From Streptomyces sp. HD (GTDB taxonomy: Bacteria > Actinomycetota > Actinomycetes > Streptomycetales > Streptomycetaceae), in assembly GCF_028369295.1 (NCBI RefSeq), contig NZ_JAQMYP010000004.1, positions 1 through 64,000 on the forward strand: 64,000 nucleotides of DNA, in the 5' to 3' direction. The notes below the pieces were generated by a model. The model did not search any database. It had not been told where the DNA came from and saw only the letters and a list, made by a program, of their open reading frames with translations. Positions 16,599 to 25,849 of the stretch are shown piece after piece (the first letter of the stretch is position 1; each line of letters opens with the position of its first letter). The translations under genes were made by a program, and so were the position numbers.

Positions 16599-18221
16599 TC
16601 AGCCCTTGAGCTGCTCGTACGCGGGCAGCGTCAGGAAGTCCGCGTAGTTCTCGTCGAGGGAGACCTCCAGGAGCAGGTCGTGGGCCTGCTGCCAGTGGCC
16701 GGCCGCGAAGGCCTCCTCGCCGATCTCGGCGCGGATGTTCGCCAGTTCCTCGGCGGCGACCTTGCGGGCCAGCTCCGGGGTGGCCTTCTCGCCGTTCTCG
16801 AACTCGACGCCCGCGTTGATCCACTGCCAGATCTGCGAGCGGGAGATCTCGGCGGTGGCCGCGTCCTCCATGAGGTTGAAGATGGCCACCGCGCCGAGGC
16901 CGCGCAGCCAGGCCTCGATGTAGCGGATGCCGACCTGGACGGCGTTGACCAGGCCCGGGTAGGTGGGCTTGGCGTCGAGCGAGTCGACGGCGATCAGGTC
17001 GGCCGCCTCGACGTGGACGTCCTCGCGCAGCCGGTCCTTCTGATTGGGCTTGTCGCCGAGCACCTTGTCGAAGGACTCCATGGCGATCGGGACCAGGTCG
17101 GGGTGGGCGACCCAGGAGCCGTCGAAGCCGTCGCCGGCCTCGCGGTCCTTGTCGGCGCGGACCTTCTCGAAGGCCACCTTGTTGACCTCGGCGTCCCGGC
17201 GGGACGGGATGAACGCCGCCATGCCGCCGATCGCGTGCGCGCCGCGCTTGTGGCAGGTGCGGACGAGGAGCTCGGTGTACGCCCGCATGAACGGGGCCGT
17301 CATCGTCACCGCGTTGCGGTCCGGCAGGACGAACTTGGCGCCGCCGTCACGGAAGTTCTTGACGATGGAGAACAGGTAGTCCCAGCGGCCGGCGTTCAAC
17401 CCGGAGGCGTGGTCGCGCAGTTCGTAGAGGATCTCCTCCATCTCGTACGCCGCCGTGATCGTCTCGATCAGGACGGTCGCGCGGACGGTGCCCTGCGGGA
17501 TGCCGACGTAGTCCTGCGCGAAGACGAACACGTCGTTCCAGAGGCGGGCCTCCAGGTGCGACTCCGTCTTCGGGAGGTAGAAGTACGGGCCCTTGCCGAG
17601 GTCGAGCAGGCGCTGGGCGTTGTGGAAGAAGTACAGGCCGAAGTCGACGAAGGCGCCGGGCACCGGCTGTCCGTCGACCTGGAGGTGACGCTCGTCGAGG
17701 TGCCAGCCGCGCGGGCGCATGACGACCGTCGCGAGCTCGTCGTTCGGGCGCAGGGCGTACGACTTGCCGGACTTCGGGTCCGTGAAGTCGATGTTCCGGG
17801 TGTACGCGTCGCTCAGGTTGACCTGGCCGAGGACGACGTTCTCCCAGGTCGGCGCGGAGGCGTCCTCGAAGTCCGCGAGCCAGATCCGCGCGCCCGAGTT
17901 GAGGGCGTTGATGGTCATCTTGCGGTCGGTGGGGCCGGTGATCTCGACGCGGCGGTCCTGCAGCGCGGGCGGGCAGGGGCCCACCTTCCAGGAGTCGTCC
18001 GCGCGGATCGCGGCGGTCTCCGGGAGGAAGTCGAGCGTGGAGGTGCGGGCGATCTCGGCGCGGCGCTCGGCGCGGCGGGCGAGCAGTTCGTCACGCCGGG
18101 GCGTGAACCGGCGGTGCAGCTCGGCCACGAAGGCGAGGGCCGCCTCCGTGAGGACCTCCTCCTGCCGCGGCAGGGGCTCGGCGTCGACGATGGCCAGCGG
18201 GGACGGCGCTGGTGCGGACAT
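16599..18221 (-). CDS. aceB: Malate synthase A
   Basis: A 540-residue enzyme that condenses glyoxylate with acetyl-CoA to malate. The length and motifs are those of the A isoform: the N-terminal IADFED-like segment ([11 protein letters not shown]), the glyoxylate/Mg region [29 protein letters not shown], and the catalytic-base region [13 protein letters not shown]. The next gene cluster makes glyoxylate from allantoin. A TTCC-N7-GGAA site 130 bases upstream matches the sites at the allantoinase promoter, so the enzyme is probably under AllR control rather than serving only the glyoxylate shunt (no isocitrate lyase is in the window). Confidence 0.95.
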   Translation of the reverse strand: MSAPAPSPLAIVDAEPLPRQEEVLTEAALAFVAELHRRFTPRRDELLARRAERRAEIARTSTLDFLPETAAIRADDSWKVGPCPPALQDRRVEITGPTDRKMTINALNSGARIWLADFEDASAPTWENVVLGQVNLSDAYTRNIDFTDPKSGKSYALRPNDELATVVMRPRGWHLDERHLQVDGQPVPGAFVDFGLYFFHNAQRLLDLGKGPYFYLPKTESHLEARLWNDVFVFAQDYVGIPQGTVRATVLIETITAAYEMEEILYELRDHASGLNAGRWDYLFSIVKNFRDGGAKFVLPDRNAVTMTAPFMRAYTELLVRTCHKRGAHAIGGMAAFIPSRRDAEVNKVAFEKVRADKDREAGDGFDGSWVAHPDLVPIAMESFDKVLGDKPNQKDRLREDVHVEAADLIAVDSLDAKPTYPGLVNAVQVGIRYIEAWLRGLGAVAIFNLMEDAATAEISRSQIWQWINAGVEFENGEKATPELARKVAAEELANIRAEIGEEAFAAGHWQQAHDLLLEVSLDENYADFLTLPAYEQLKG

Positions 18222-18350
18222 GAGCTGTCACTTCCTTCAGCGAGCTACGTGGACGAGCTGTCGAGCTTCTGGCACTCGGTGCCAGTCTTCCCGGATAGGG
18301 CGGACAACGCCCGCGGAGCGGTCGGGCGCTTCTGAACAGTGGATACTAGT

Positions 18351-18365
18351 TTCCTCATGGTGGAA
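18351..18365. promoter_or_regulatory. AllR-like operator upstream of malate synthase
   Basis: TTCC-N7-GGAA, 130 bases before the aceB start. It has the same arms and spacing as the two sites between the IclR regulator and allantoinase genes. Confidence 0.65.
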
Positions 18366-18431
18366 GTTCAATCGTTTGTTGATATCGAGATTCTCTGAGT
18401 CGAGGAAAGGTGGCGCTCAGTGCCACCTCGC

Positions 18432-19034
18432 TCACTCAAGGTGGCCCAGATCGGCCTCCGTGTCGATGTCGTACGGCTCGGCCACGTCCCCGCACTCGAC
18501 GAGCCGGATCGCCCCCTCGTGCTCCTTCAGATAGGCGCGTGCCCCGCGGTCGCCGGTCGCGGTCGCCGCGATGCCGGCCCAGTGGGCGGCGCCGAAGAGC
18601 ACGGGATGCCCGCGTACCCCGTCGTAGGCCGCCGATACGAGTGACTGCTCGCCCTCGTACGCGGCCAGCACCCGGGCCAACGCTTCCGGCCCGATGCCGG
18701 GCTGGTCGACCAGCGAGACGAGCGCCGCCCGCGCCCCCGTCCCCGCGAGCGAACCGAGCCCGGCGCGCAGGGAGGAGCCCATTCCGTCGGTCCAGTCCGG
18801 GTTCTCCACCAGTACGCAGTCCACGAGTTCGGCCTGTTCCCGTACGGCGGCTGCACGCGCCCCCAGTACCACGTGCACGCGCGTGCAGCCCGCCTCGCGC
18901 AGTACTCCGACGGCATGCTCGACGAGGGGGCGGCCGCGGTGCCGGAGCAGCGCCTTGGGGCGTCCACCGAGCCGTCGTCCACCGCCGGCGGCGAGGAGCA
19001 GACCGACGACCGGGGACGCTTCCCGCTCAGTCAT
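18432..19034 (-). CDS. MobA/MocA-like nucleotidyltransferase
   Basis: A 200-residue nucleotidyltransferase. The N-terminal LLAAGGGRRLGGRPKALL matches the L-A-A-G-x-S-x-R-x-G-x-x-K signature for nucleotide and molybdopterin binding. DQPG supplies the metal-binding Asp, and DIDT near the end fits MocA. MocA makes the cytidylated molybdenum cofactor used by xanthine dehydrogenase. That role would fit this purine-breakdown neighbourhood, but xanthine dehydrogenase genes are not in the window, so MobA-like function stays open. Its stop lies 210 bases from the malate synthase start. Confidence 0.8.
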   Translation of the reverse strand: MTEREASPVVGLLLAAGGGRRLGGRPKALLRHRGRPLVEHAVGVLREAGCTRVHVVLGARAAAVREQAELVDCVLVENPDWTDGMGSSLRAGLGSLAGTGARAALVSLVDQPGIGPEALARVLAAYEGEQSLVSAAYDGVRGHPVLFGAAHWAGIAATATGDRGARAYLKEHEGAIRLVECGDVAEPYDIDTEADLGHLE

Positions 19035-19242
19035 GAGCCGTGTCTTTCCGAGTCATGCGTCCTGCATACCTGACACCTGAGCGAGCGCCCGACTTCCAAC
19101 GACTGAATTTCCGTCCGCGTGGTGGCGGATCGGCATCGGGTGGCGTTTACTGACCCGCGTCCCCGGCGCCCGACTGACGACAGGGGTGCTCGGAGGGGGA
19201 GCGGGACTACTGGCGCACAACGGCGTGCGAGGGGGGATTGCT

Positions 19243-19563
19243 GTGTTGCGGAGCTTGGGACAGAGGCCGGTGACGGGCAGCGACGAGGACCCGAGGGTGG
19301 CGGAACTGCGGACGGCTGTGTCCCGTCTGCGCCGGGAACTCGCCGCGCACCCCGCCGAGTTCCCGGACCGCGGCATCGCCGAGGACGAACTCGCCGCACT
19401 GGCCGCGATGACGATCGACGGGGTGCCGGAGACGCCCCGGCTGCGCAGGTCGCTCCTGTTGATCGCAGGGGCGATCGGCTCTGTGAGTGCCCTGTCCCGA
19501 GGTCTGTCGGCCGTCCGCAGCGCCGTGGATCTGTTCGGGGAGTCCCCGCGGGGGCGGGGCTAG
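19243..19563 (+). CDS. Small unknown actinobacterial protein
   Basis: A 106-residue protein from a GTG at 19243 that has a GAGGGGGG site about six bases upstream; reading can be extended to 19186 without such a site. It has an N-terminal helix rich in Arg/Glu (RVAELRTAVSRLRRELAAH) and a C-terminal amphipathic or membrane-touching helix (LLLIAGAIGSVSALSRGLSAV). It resembles the DUF5955 proteins that I recall at this place in Streptomyces, but I cannot confirm that. It points at the IclR gene and shares a terminator with it. Confidence 0.6.
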   Translation: MLRSLGQRPVTGSDEDPRVAELRTAVSRLRRELAAHPAEFPDRGIAEDELAALAAMTIDGVPETPRLRRSLLLIAGAIGSVSALSRGLSAVRSAVDLFGESPRGRG

Positions 19564-19578
19564 GGCGTGCCAGACCCC

Positions 19579-19640
19579 CGTGACGCCGGCATGATCCAAA
19601 CGACAGGTCCTAGGACCTGATTCGCCGGACCGGCGTCACG
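19579..19640. terminator. Nested palindrome, bidirectional terminator
   Basis: Outer arms CGTGACGCCGG (19579-19589) and CCGGCGTCACG (19630-19640) enclose the perfect 16-base palindrome CAGGTCCTAGGACCTG (19604-19619). It lies between convergent genes and runs into the last codons of the IclR gene. Confidence 0.7.
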
Positions 19641-20436
19641 ACGCGTGGTTCTGGCTGGCCAAAGCCTCCGACAGTTCCCCGGCCACCTGCTGCAGCACCG
19701 GCACGATCTTGTCCGTCGCCGCCTCGGTGACCCGCCCGGCCGGGCCGGAGATGGAGATCGCCGCCGCGGTGGGGGAGTCGGGGACGGAGACGGCCAGGCA
19801 GCGCACGCCGATCTCCTGCTCGTTGTCGTCGACCGCGTAGCCGTTGCGCCGTACGTCCTCCAGTGCCGCGAGGAAGCCGTCCGGTGTGGTGATCGTCTTC
19901 TCCGTGGCGGCCGGCATGCCCGTGCGGGACAGCAGGGACCGCACCTCCTCCGGCGGGAACGAGGCGAGCAGCGCCTTGCCGACGCCGGTGGAGTGCGGCA
20001 GTACGCGCCGGCCGACCTCGGTGAACATGCGCATCGAGTGCTTGGACGGCACCTGGGCGACGTAGACGATCTCGTCGCCGTCGAGCAGCGCCATGTTCGC
20101 CGTCTCGCCGGTCTCCTCGACCAGCCGGGCGAGGTAGGGGCGGGCCCAGGTGCCGAGCAGTCGGGAGGCGGACTCGCCGAGGCGGATCAGGCGGGGGCCC
20201 AGGGCGTAGCGGCGGTTGGGCTGCTGGCGTACGTATCCGCACGCGACGAGCGTCCGCATGAGGCGGTGGATGGTGGGCAGCGGCAGCCCGCTGCTCGCGG
20301 ACAGCTCGCTCAGGCCGACCTCGCCGCCCGCGTCGGCCATCCGCTCCAACAGATCGAAGGCGCGCTCAAGGGACTGGACACCGCCACTGGCGTTGGATTT
20401 GGCGGAGTCGGTGGTGCTGGCGCTGGACGTCGGCAC
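19636..20436 (-). CDS. allR: IclR-family repressor of allantoin genes, AllR-like
   Basis: A 266-residue IclR protein. The winged helix is at about residues 20-85 (LPLPTIHRLMRTLVACGYV as recognition region). The effector domain that follows contains the LPHSTGVGKALLA motif and the A-V-D-x-x-E-x-x-x-G-V motif. In S. coelicolor an IclR protein named AllR, next to the same genes, represses allantoin use and responds to allantoin-pathway metabolites; the context here is the same. It is divergent from allantoinase, with two TTCC-N7-GGAA sites in between and one more before malate synthase. The GTG start has AAAGGA upstream. Confidence 0.88.
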   Translation of the reverse strand: MPTSSASTTDSAKSNASGGVQSLERAFDLLERMADAGGEVGLSELSASSGLPLPTIHRLMRTLVACGYVRQQPNRRYALGPRLIRLGESASRLLGTWARPYLARLVEETGETANMALLDGDEIVYVAQVPSKHSMRMFTEVGRRVLPHSTGVGKALLASFPPEEVRSLLSRTGMPAATEKTITTPDGFLAALEDVRRNGYAVDDNEQEIGVRCLAVSVPDSPTAAAISISGPAGRVTEAATDKIVPVLQQVAGELSEALASQNHAS

Positions 20437-20527
20437 GGCGCGTTCCTTTCGGGACCGGCTGGGAGTGAAGAAGCCTACCCGTCGGTCGGTTGACTCCCCG
20501 CTTGTAGGTAGCTACGTTCTGCTTGCT

Positions 20528-20552
20528 GGAATTCTAATTCCGCTTTGTGGAA
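20528..20552. promoter_or_regulatory. AllR-like operator 1 with overlapping dyad
   Basis: TTCC-N7-GGAA at 20538-20552, overlapped by the dyad GGAATT-CT-AATTCC at 20528-20541. It lies nearer the regulator gene. Confidence 0.7.
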
Positions 20553-20645
20553 ACGTCCAGAGTGCGCACAGCGGGTGCACTGTGGAGAAGTGTGCCCTTG
20601 ACGGCGCGGGAGCGGGAGTGAAGACTCCTTCAACAGAACGTTGAA

Positions 20646-20660
20646 TTCCGTTACGCGGAA
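20646..20660. promoter_or_regulatory. AllR-like operator 2
   Basis: TTCCG-N5-CGGAA, a perfect dyad 44 bases before the allantoinase start and 108 bases from operator 1. Confidence 0.75.
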
Positions 20661-20703
20661 GTAAAGGCGGCGCGGAAGTCACAGGTGGCAGAGAGGGGTC
20701 CGG

Positions 20704-22041
20704 GTGTCCGACGCTGAACTGGTGCTGCGCTCGACGCGCGTCATCACGCCCGAGGGGACACGCGCCGCCTCGGTCGCGGTCGCCGACGGAAAGATCACGG
20801 CCGTACTCGCCCATGACGCCGAAGTCCCGTCCGGCGCCCGGCTGCAGGACCTCGGCGACGACGTCCTGCTGCCCGGCCTGGTCGACACGCACGTGCATGT
20901 CAACGACCCCGGACGCACCGAGTGGGAGGGCTTCTGGACCGCCACCCGCGCGGCGGCGGCCGGCGGCATCACCACCCTCGTCGACATGCCGCTCAACTCC
21001 CTCCCGCCGACCACCACGGTCGACAACCTCCGTACCAAGAAGGACGTCGCCGCCGACAAGGCGCACATCGACGTCGGCTTCTGGGGCGGCGCCCTGCCGG
21101 ACAACGTCAAGGACCTGCGCCCGCTGCACGAGTCCGGCGTCTTCGGCTTCAAGGCCTTCCTGTCGCCGTCCGGCGTGGACGAGTTCCCGCACCTCGACCA
21201 GGACCGGCTCGCCCAGTCCCTGGCGGAGATCACCTCCTTCGGCGGTCTGCTGATCGTCCACGCCGAGGATCCGCATCATCTGGAGGCCGCCCCGCAGCAG
21301 GCCGGCCCGAAGTACGCCGACTTCCTCGCCTCCCGCCCGCGCGACGCGGAGGACACGGCGATCGCTCAGCTCATCGCCCAGGCGAAGCGCCTCCACGCGC
21401 GCGTGCACGTGCTTCACCTGTCGTCGTCCGACGCGCTGCCGCTGATCGCCGAGGCCAAGCGGGACGGCGTACGGATCACCGTCGAGACGTGCCCGCACTA
21501 CCTCACCCTGACCGCCGAGGAAGTCCCGGACGGCGCCAGCGAGTTCAAGTGCTGCCCGCCGATCCGTGAGTCCGCCAACCAGGACCTGCTGTGGCAGGCG
21601 CTGGCCGACGGCACCATCGACTGCGTCGTCACCGACCACTCGCCCTCCACGGCCGACCTGAAGACCGACGACTTCGCCACCGCGTGGGGCGGCATCTCCG
21701 GCCTCCAGCTGAGCCTGGCGGCCGTGTGGACCGAGGCCCGCAAGCGCGGACACGGCCTGGAGGACGTCGTCCGCTGGATGTCCGCGCGGACCGCGCAGCT
21801 CGTCGGACTGGACCAGAAGGGCGCCATCGAGGCCGGGCGCGACGCCGACTTCGCCGTCCTCGCGCCCGACGAGACCTTCACCGTGGACCCGGCCGCCCTC
21901 CAGCACCGCAACCGTGTGACGGCGTACGCGGGCAAGACCCTGTACGGCGTCGTGAAGTCCACCTGGCTGCGCGGCGAACGCATCGTCGCGGACGGCGAGT
22001 TCACCGACCCGAAGGGGCGACTCCTCACCCGGACCAGCTGA
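20704..22041 (+). CDS. allB: Allantoinase
   Basis: A 445-residue cyclic amidohydrolase that opens allantoin to allantoate. The metal-binding motif D61-T-H63-V-H65 and the Lys that is carbamylated in the family (K150 in [11 protein letters not shown]) are present, and later His and Asp ligands lie in HAEDPHH, HVLHLSS and VVTDHSPS. Length is typical. The GTG start at 20704 follows GAGAGGGG. It forms an operon with allantoicase 38 bases on and is probably repressed by the divergent IclR protein. Confidence 0.95.
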   Translation: MSDAELVLRSTRVITPEGTRAASVAVADGKITAVLAHDAEVPSGARLQDLGDDVLLPGLVDTHVHVNDPGRTEWEGFWTATRAAAAGGITTLVDMPLNSLPPTTTVDNLRTKKDVAADKAHIDVGFWGGALPDNVKDLRPLHESGVFGFKAFLSPSGVDEFPHLDQDRLAQSLAEITSFGGLLIVHAEDPHHLEAAPQQAGPKYADFLASRPRDAEDTAIAQLIAQAKRLHARVHVLHLSSSDALPLIAEAKRDGVRITVETCPHYLTLTAEEVPDGASEFKCCPPIRESANQDLLWQALADGTIDCVVTDHSPSTADLKTDDFATAWGGISGLQLSLAAVWTEARKRGHGLEDVVRWMSARTAQLVGLDQKGAIEAGRDADFAVLAPDETFTVDPAALQHRNRVTAYAGKTLYGVVKSTWLRGERIVADGEFTDPKGRLLTRTS

Positions 22042-22079
22042 ATCCCACCCACCGACCTCGAAAGGCAGACCTGATCACC

Positions 22080-23195
22080 GTGACGGCGATACCTGGCTTC
22101 ACCGGCGACGCGAACCCCTACGGCGGCGGCGACCCCTACGCGGACTACCGCACCGCCGACTTCCCCTTCACCCAGTACGCCAACCTCGCCGACCGCAGGC
22201 TGGGCGCCGGAGTCATCGCCGCCAACGACGAGTTCTTCGCCCAGCGCGAGAACCTGCTGGTGCCCGAGCGGGCCGAGTTCGACCCCGAGCACTTCGGCCA
22301 CAAGGGCAAGATCATGGACGGCTGGGAGACCCGGCGTCGCCGCGGTGCCTCCGCCGAGCACCCGTGGCCGACCGCCGAGGACCACGACTGGGCCCTGGTG
22401 CGGCTGGGCGCGCCCGGCGTGATCCGCGGCATCGTCGTCGACACGGCCCACTTCCGCGGCAACTACCCGCAGGCGGTGTCCGTCGAGGGCGCGTCGGTGC
22501 CGGGTTCGCCGTCCCCCGAGGAACTGCTCGGCGACGACGTGAAGTGGACGACGCTGGTCCCGCGCACGCCGGTCGGCGGTCACGCGGCCAATGGCTTCGC
22601 CGTCTCCGCCGAGCAGCGCTTCACCCACCTGCGCGTCAACCAGCACCCCGACGGCGGCATCGCCCGCCTGCGCGTGTACGGCGAGGTCGTACCCGACCCC
22701 GAGTGGCTGTCGGTGCTGGGCACCTTCGACGTGGTCGCCCTGGAGAACGGCGGCCAGGTCGAGGACGCCTCCAACCTCTTCTACTCGCCCGCCACCAACA
22801 CCATCCAGCCGGGCCGCTCCCGCAAGATGGACGACGGCTGGGAGACCCGCCGGCGCCGCGACCAGGGCAACGACTGGATCAGCTACCGGCTGGTGGCCCA
22901 GTCCCAGATCCGCGCGGTCGAGATCGACACGGCGTATCTGAAGGGCAACAGCGCGGGCTGGGCGTCGGTGTCGGTGAAGGACGGCGAGAGCGGGGAGTGG
23001 ACGGAGATCCTCCCGCGCACCCGCCTCCAGCCCGACACCAACCACCGCTTCGTCCTGCCGACCCCCGCGGTGGGCACGCACGCGCGCGTGGACATCTTCC
23101 CGGACGGCGGCATCTCCCGTCTGCGCCTGCACGGCTCACTGACCGAGCAGGGCACGGCCGGGCTGGCGGCGCGACACCAGGAGCTGGGCGGCTGA
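22080..23195 (+). CDS. alc: Allantoicase
   Basis: A 371-residue allantoicase that splits allantoate into ureidoglycolate and urea. It shows the family's internal duplication: two similar beta-jelly-roll halves each contain K-x-D-x-G-W-E-T-R-R-R-R (near residues 80 and 250) and a HPDGGI- or FPDGGI-type turn. The GTG at 22080 follows AAAGGCAGACCTGATCACC. It is the second gene of the allantoin operon and is closed by a strong terminator. The product ureidoglycolate yields the glyoxylate used by malate synthase. Confidence 0.95.
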   Translation: MTAIPGFTGDANPYGGGDPYADYRTADFPFTQYANLADRRLGAGVIAANDEFFAQRENLLVPERAEFDPEHFGHKGKIMDGWETRRRRGASAEHPWPTAEDHDWALVRLGAPGVIRGIVVDTAHFRGNYPQAVSVEGASVPGSPSPEELLGDDVKWTTLVPRTPVGGHAANGFAVSAEQRFTHLRVNQHPDGGIARLRVYGEVVPDPEWLSVLGTFDVVALENGGQVEDASNLFYSPATNTIQPGRSRKMDDGWETRRRRDQGNDWISYRLVAQSQIRAVEIDTAYLKGNSAGWASVSVKDGESGEWTEILPRTRLQPDTNHRFVLPTPAVGTHARVDIFPDGGISRLRLHGSLTEQGTAGLAARHQELGG

Positions 23196-23199
23196 ACCC

Positions 23200-23238
23200 G
23201 TGGGGCGCACCGGCCCGGACAGCACCGGTGCGCCCCAC
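23200..23238. terminator. Strong hairpin terminator after allantoicase
   Basis: A perfect 14-bp stem (GTGGGGCGCACCGG with CCGGTGCGCCCCAC) and 11-base loop starts four bases after the allantoicase stop; it can also serve the convergent SDR gene. Confidence 0.88.
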
Positions 23239-23313
23239 GTCATCCGGCAGGGCGCTTCATCCGACACGGCGCCCCGTCCCGACACGGCGCGTCATCTCAC
23301 ACCCCGCGTCACC

Positions 23314-24081
23314 TCACGCCGCGTGGCCGCCGTCCACCGCGAACTCGGTCCCCGTGACGTACTCGGCACCCGCCAGATACGCCACCATTCCGGCCACCTC
23401 CTCGGCCGTCCCGAACCGCCCCAGCGCGGTCATCTCCGCCTGGCCCGGCGCATACGGGCCGTCCGCCGGATTCATGTCCGTGTCGATGGGCCCGGGGTGC
23501 ACGATGTTCGCCGTGATCCCGCGCGGGCCGAGCTCACGGGCCAGCGCCTTCGTCAGCCCGATGAGCGCCGACTTGCTGGTCGCGTAGAGCGTCCCGCCGG
23601 GCCCCGGCACATGCTGCGCCATACAACTGCCGATCGTGATGATCCGGCCCCCGGCACCCATGCGAAGGGCCGCCGCCCGTGAGGTGAGGAAGACGCCCCG
23701 GACGTTCACGCCGAGGACCCGGTCCACATCGGCGAGCGACAGGCCCTCCAGCGGCCCCAGGACACCGACGCCGGCGTTGTTCACCAGCACGTCCAGGCCC
23801 CCGAGCGCCTCAGCCGTACGCCCCACCGCGCCTTCCGCCTCGTCCGCGTCCCCGGCGTCCGCCCGCAGGGCCACGGCCCGCCGTCCCAGCGCCTGCACGG
23901 CCCCCACGACCTCCTCGGCCGCCTCCTTGCCGTTCACATAGGTCACCGCGACGTCTGCGCCCTCCCGCGCGAGCCGCAGCGCCGTGGCCGCCCCGATACC
24001 GCGACTGCCGCCGGTGACGAGGGCGACCCTGCCGAGCAGGGTTCCGTAAGTGCCGGTCATGGATCCGTGAGTGGTTGTCAT
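23314..24081 (-). CDS. Short-chain dehydrogenase/reductase, FabG-like
   Basis: A 255-residue classical SDR. The NAD(P) motif TGGSRGIG is near residues 22-29, NNAG near 97, catalytic Ser in GSCMA, and Y-A-T-S-K as the Tyr-Lys pair. The ATG at 24081 is used; an ATG seven codons later (24060) is also possible. The serine is followed by Cys-Met rather than the more common Ala/Thr. The substrate is unknown. It is divergent from a DHFR-like gene and may share control with it. Confidence 0.88.
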   Translation of the reverse strand: MTTTHGSMTGTYGTLLGRVALVTGGSRGIGAATALRLAREGADVAVTYVNGKEAAEEVVGAVQALGRRAVALRADAGDADEAEGAVGRTAEALGGLDVLVNNAGVGVLGPLEGLSLADVDRVLGVNVRGVFLTSRAAALRMGAGGRIITIGSCMAQHVPGPGGTLYATSKSALIGLTKALARELGPRGITANIVHPGPIDTDMNPADGPYAPGQAEMTALGRFGTAEEVAGMVAYLAGAEYVTGTEFAVDGGHAA

Positions 24082-24254
24082 GCGTCCATCCCAGCGCCGC
24101 ACGGTGCGAAGTGCTGGCGGCGAACGGACACCGAGGTGCGGCCCGTTCCCGACCGGCGCCCGGTGACGCGGCACCCGGCCCACCGATGAGTTGCGGGCGC
24201 CCGTGCGGTCTGAGCTGATGACAACAGACCGCACCCGGAAAAGAGGCACCTCTC

Positions 24255-24893
24255 ATGGGCAAGCTCGTCTCCACCATCTTCGTCACCCTCGACGGCGTCT
24301 ACCAGGCGCCCGGCGGCCCGGAGGAGGACAGTCGCGGCGGCTTCGAGCACGGCGGCTGGAGCTTCCCCTACGCCGACGACGACTTCGGCCAGTTCATCAA
24401 CGAGGTCTTCACGCGCCCGGGCGCCTTCCTCCTCGGGCGCCGCACGTACGACATCTTCGCGGCCTTCTGGCCGAAGGTGACCGACCCCGCCGACCCGGTG
24501 GCGTCCAAGCTCAACGGACTGCCGAAGTACGTCGCCTCCTCCACGCTGACGGACCCCGAGTGGGCCAATACCACCGTGATCAGCGGCGACCTCGCCAAGG
24601 AGGTCACCGCCCTCAAGGAGCGCACCGACGGCGAACTCCAGGTCCACGGCAGCGGAGCCCTGGTCAGGTCACTGCTGGCGCACGACCTGGTCGACACCTT
24701 CCATGTGCTGACCTTCCCGGTCGTGCTCGGCTCCGGCCACCGTCTGTTCACGGAGGGCTCCGCGCCCACCGCCTTCCGGCACACCGGCGCCCGCACCACG
24801 AGCAAGGGCGTCGCCATCCACTCGTACGACCGGGTCGGCCGTCCCGAATACGGCTCGTTCGGGGACGAGTACGAGCTCTCCGAGGACGTGTGA
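24255..24893 (+). CDS. DHFR/RibD C-terminal-like reductase
   Basis: A 212-residue protein of the RibD C-terminal (dihydrofolate-reductase-like) family: an N-terminal STIFVTLDGVYQAPGG, the nucleotide loop LLGRRTYDIFAAFWP, and VHGSGALVRSLLAHDLVD with the L-T-F-P-V-V-L-G-S-G-H-R-L-F motif. Stand-alone members are very common in streptomycetes and have no firm function, though they should bind NADPH. The ATG has GAGGCAC upstream. It is divergent from the SDR gene with 173 bases between the starts. Confidence 0.85.
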   Translation: MGKLVSTIFVTLDGVYQAPGGPEEDSRGGFEHGGWSFPYADDDFGQFINEVFTRPGAFLLGRRTYDIFAAFWPKVTDPADPVASKLNGLPKYVASSTLTDPEWANTTVISGDLAKEVTALKERTDGELQVHGSGALVRSLLAHDLVDTFHVLTFPVVLGSGHRLFTEGSAPTAFRHTGARTTSKGVAIHSYDRVGRPEYGSFGDEYELSEDV

Positions 24894-25002
24894 CCATCCG
24901 TCGACGGCGTTCTCGCCCTACGTCGTGGAGATCGGGTGAGGGCGCCGAGGCGCACGTTAACTTCCCGAAAACTCATCGGACTTGCCGGGAAAATCTCCAG
25001 CG

Positions 25003-25014
25003 TTGACATTGACA
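25003..25014 (+). promoter_or_regulatory. Duplicated TTGACA before the secreted RNase
   Basis: Two TTGACA hexamers are joined head to tail 32 bases before the RNase ATG. Either could be a -35; the matching -10 is not clear. Confidence 0.4.
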
Positions 25015-25045
25015 TGCCACTGTCTACGCGCGTCATCATGAAGCC

Positions 25046-25432
25046 ATGAGATTCCCCCCACGAATCACCCGCATCGGCGCAGCAGCCGCCGTCCTGTCCG
25101 CCCTCCTCGTCGGCGGCACCGTCACTGCCACCCCGGCGGCCGCCGCGGTCGGCAGCATCTGCTACAGCGCCCTGCCGTCTCAGGCGCACGACACGCTCGA
25201 CCTCATCGAGAAGGGCGGCCCCTTCCCCTACGACCAGGACGGCACCGTCTTCTCGAACCGGGAAGGCATCCTGCCGAGCCAGTCGTCCGGGTACTACCAC
25301 GAGTACACGGTGATCACGCCGGGTTCCCCCACACGCGGTGCGCGCCGCATCGTGACCGGTGAGAAGAGCCAGGAGGACTACTACACGGCCGACCACTACG
25401 AGTCGTTCGACCTGGTCAACTACGGCTGCTGA
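25046..25432 (+). CDS. Secreted guanyl-specific ribonuclease (RNase Sa type)
   Basis: A 128-residue precursor with a twin-basic signal peptide (about 1-34, ending TPAAAA) and a mature part of about 94 residues. It closely matches RNase Sa of S. aureofaciens in memory. The general base E86, the phosphate-binding R97 and R101, and the catalytic acid H117 have the same spacing as Glu54, Arg65, Arg69 and His85 of RNase Sa. C39 and C128 would form the single disulfide. It cuts RNA after G outside the cell. No barstar-like inhibitor gene lies beside it. Confidence 0.95.
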   Translation: MRFPPRITRIGAAAAVLSALLVGGTVTATPAAAAVGSICYSALPSQAHDTLDLIEKGGPFPYDQDGTVFSNREGILPSQSSGYYHEYTVITPGSPTRGARRIVTGEKSQEDYYTADHYESFDLVNYGC

Positions 25433-25442
25433 GCCCGCGACC

Positions 25443-25488
25443 AGCCAGAAGCCCGGCCGAGCGCCCGAGCTCAGCCGGGCTTCTGGCT
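25443..25488. terminator. Bidirectional hairpin shared by RNase and membrane protein genes
   Basis: A perfect 15-bp stem (AGCCAGAAGCCCGGC with GCCGGGCTTCTGGCT) and 16-base loop. The stop codon of the leftward gene (25471) lies in the loop, so terminator and coding sequence overlap. Confidence 0.85.
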
Positions 25489-25671
25489 CCTGGCGACGGC
25501 GAACAGCGCGAAGGCCAGCACGAGCAGTGTGACGCTCACGTAGATCTCGAAGCCGTCGAGGAAGCCGATCCGCTGGACGAGACCCCAGTGCCAGTCGGTG
25601 AACTCGTTCAGCAGGCCCGCGACGCCCTGGATCAGGGCGAGGACACCGAGAAACTCAAGCAACTGCTTCAT
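25471..25671 (-). CDS. Small two-helix membrane protein
   Basis: A 66-residue protein from the ATG at 25671; the longer reading frame to 25743 adds a basic, unlikely N-terminus. Two hydrophobic helices (about 5-22 and 43-62) flank an amphipathic linker with D-W-H-W-G. A short KPG tail follows. I know similar small proteins in Streptomyces but no function. Its end overlaps the terminator of the RNase gene. Confidence 0.6.
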   Translation of the reverse strand: MKQLLEFLGVLALIQGVAGLLNEFTDWHWGLVQRIGFLDGFEIYVSVTLLVLAFALFAVARSQKPG

Positions 25672-25835
25672 GCCATGACTCTCGCCCCGCGAACCCCCCA
25701 CGCCAATCGGCCGCGGGGCGAGCCATGTCCGTCGGAAGTCCACATTCCGGATGGCCTGCGGCGACCAAGGTCTCGGATGCCGCGACTTTGGTCGTCGATC
25801 TCGCCCGTGAAGGCGCGCCGGAGGCCGGCACTGCG

Positions 25836-25841
25836 TAGATT
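25836..25841 (+). promoter_or_regulatory. -10 of a leaderless histidine kinase gene
   Basis: TAGATT lies eight bases before the GTG at 25850, with no ribosome-binding site in between. Confidence 0.5.
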
Positions 25842-25849
25842 TGTCGACC

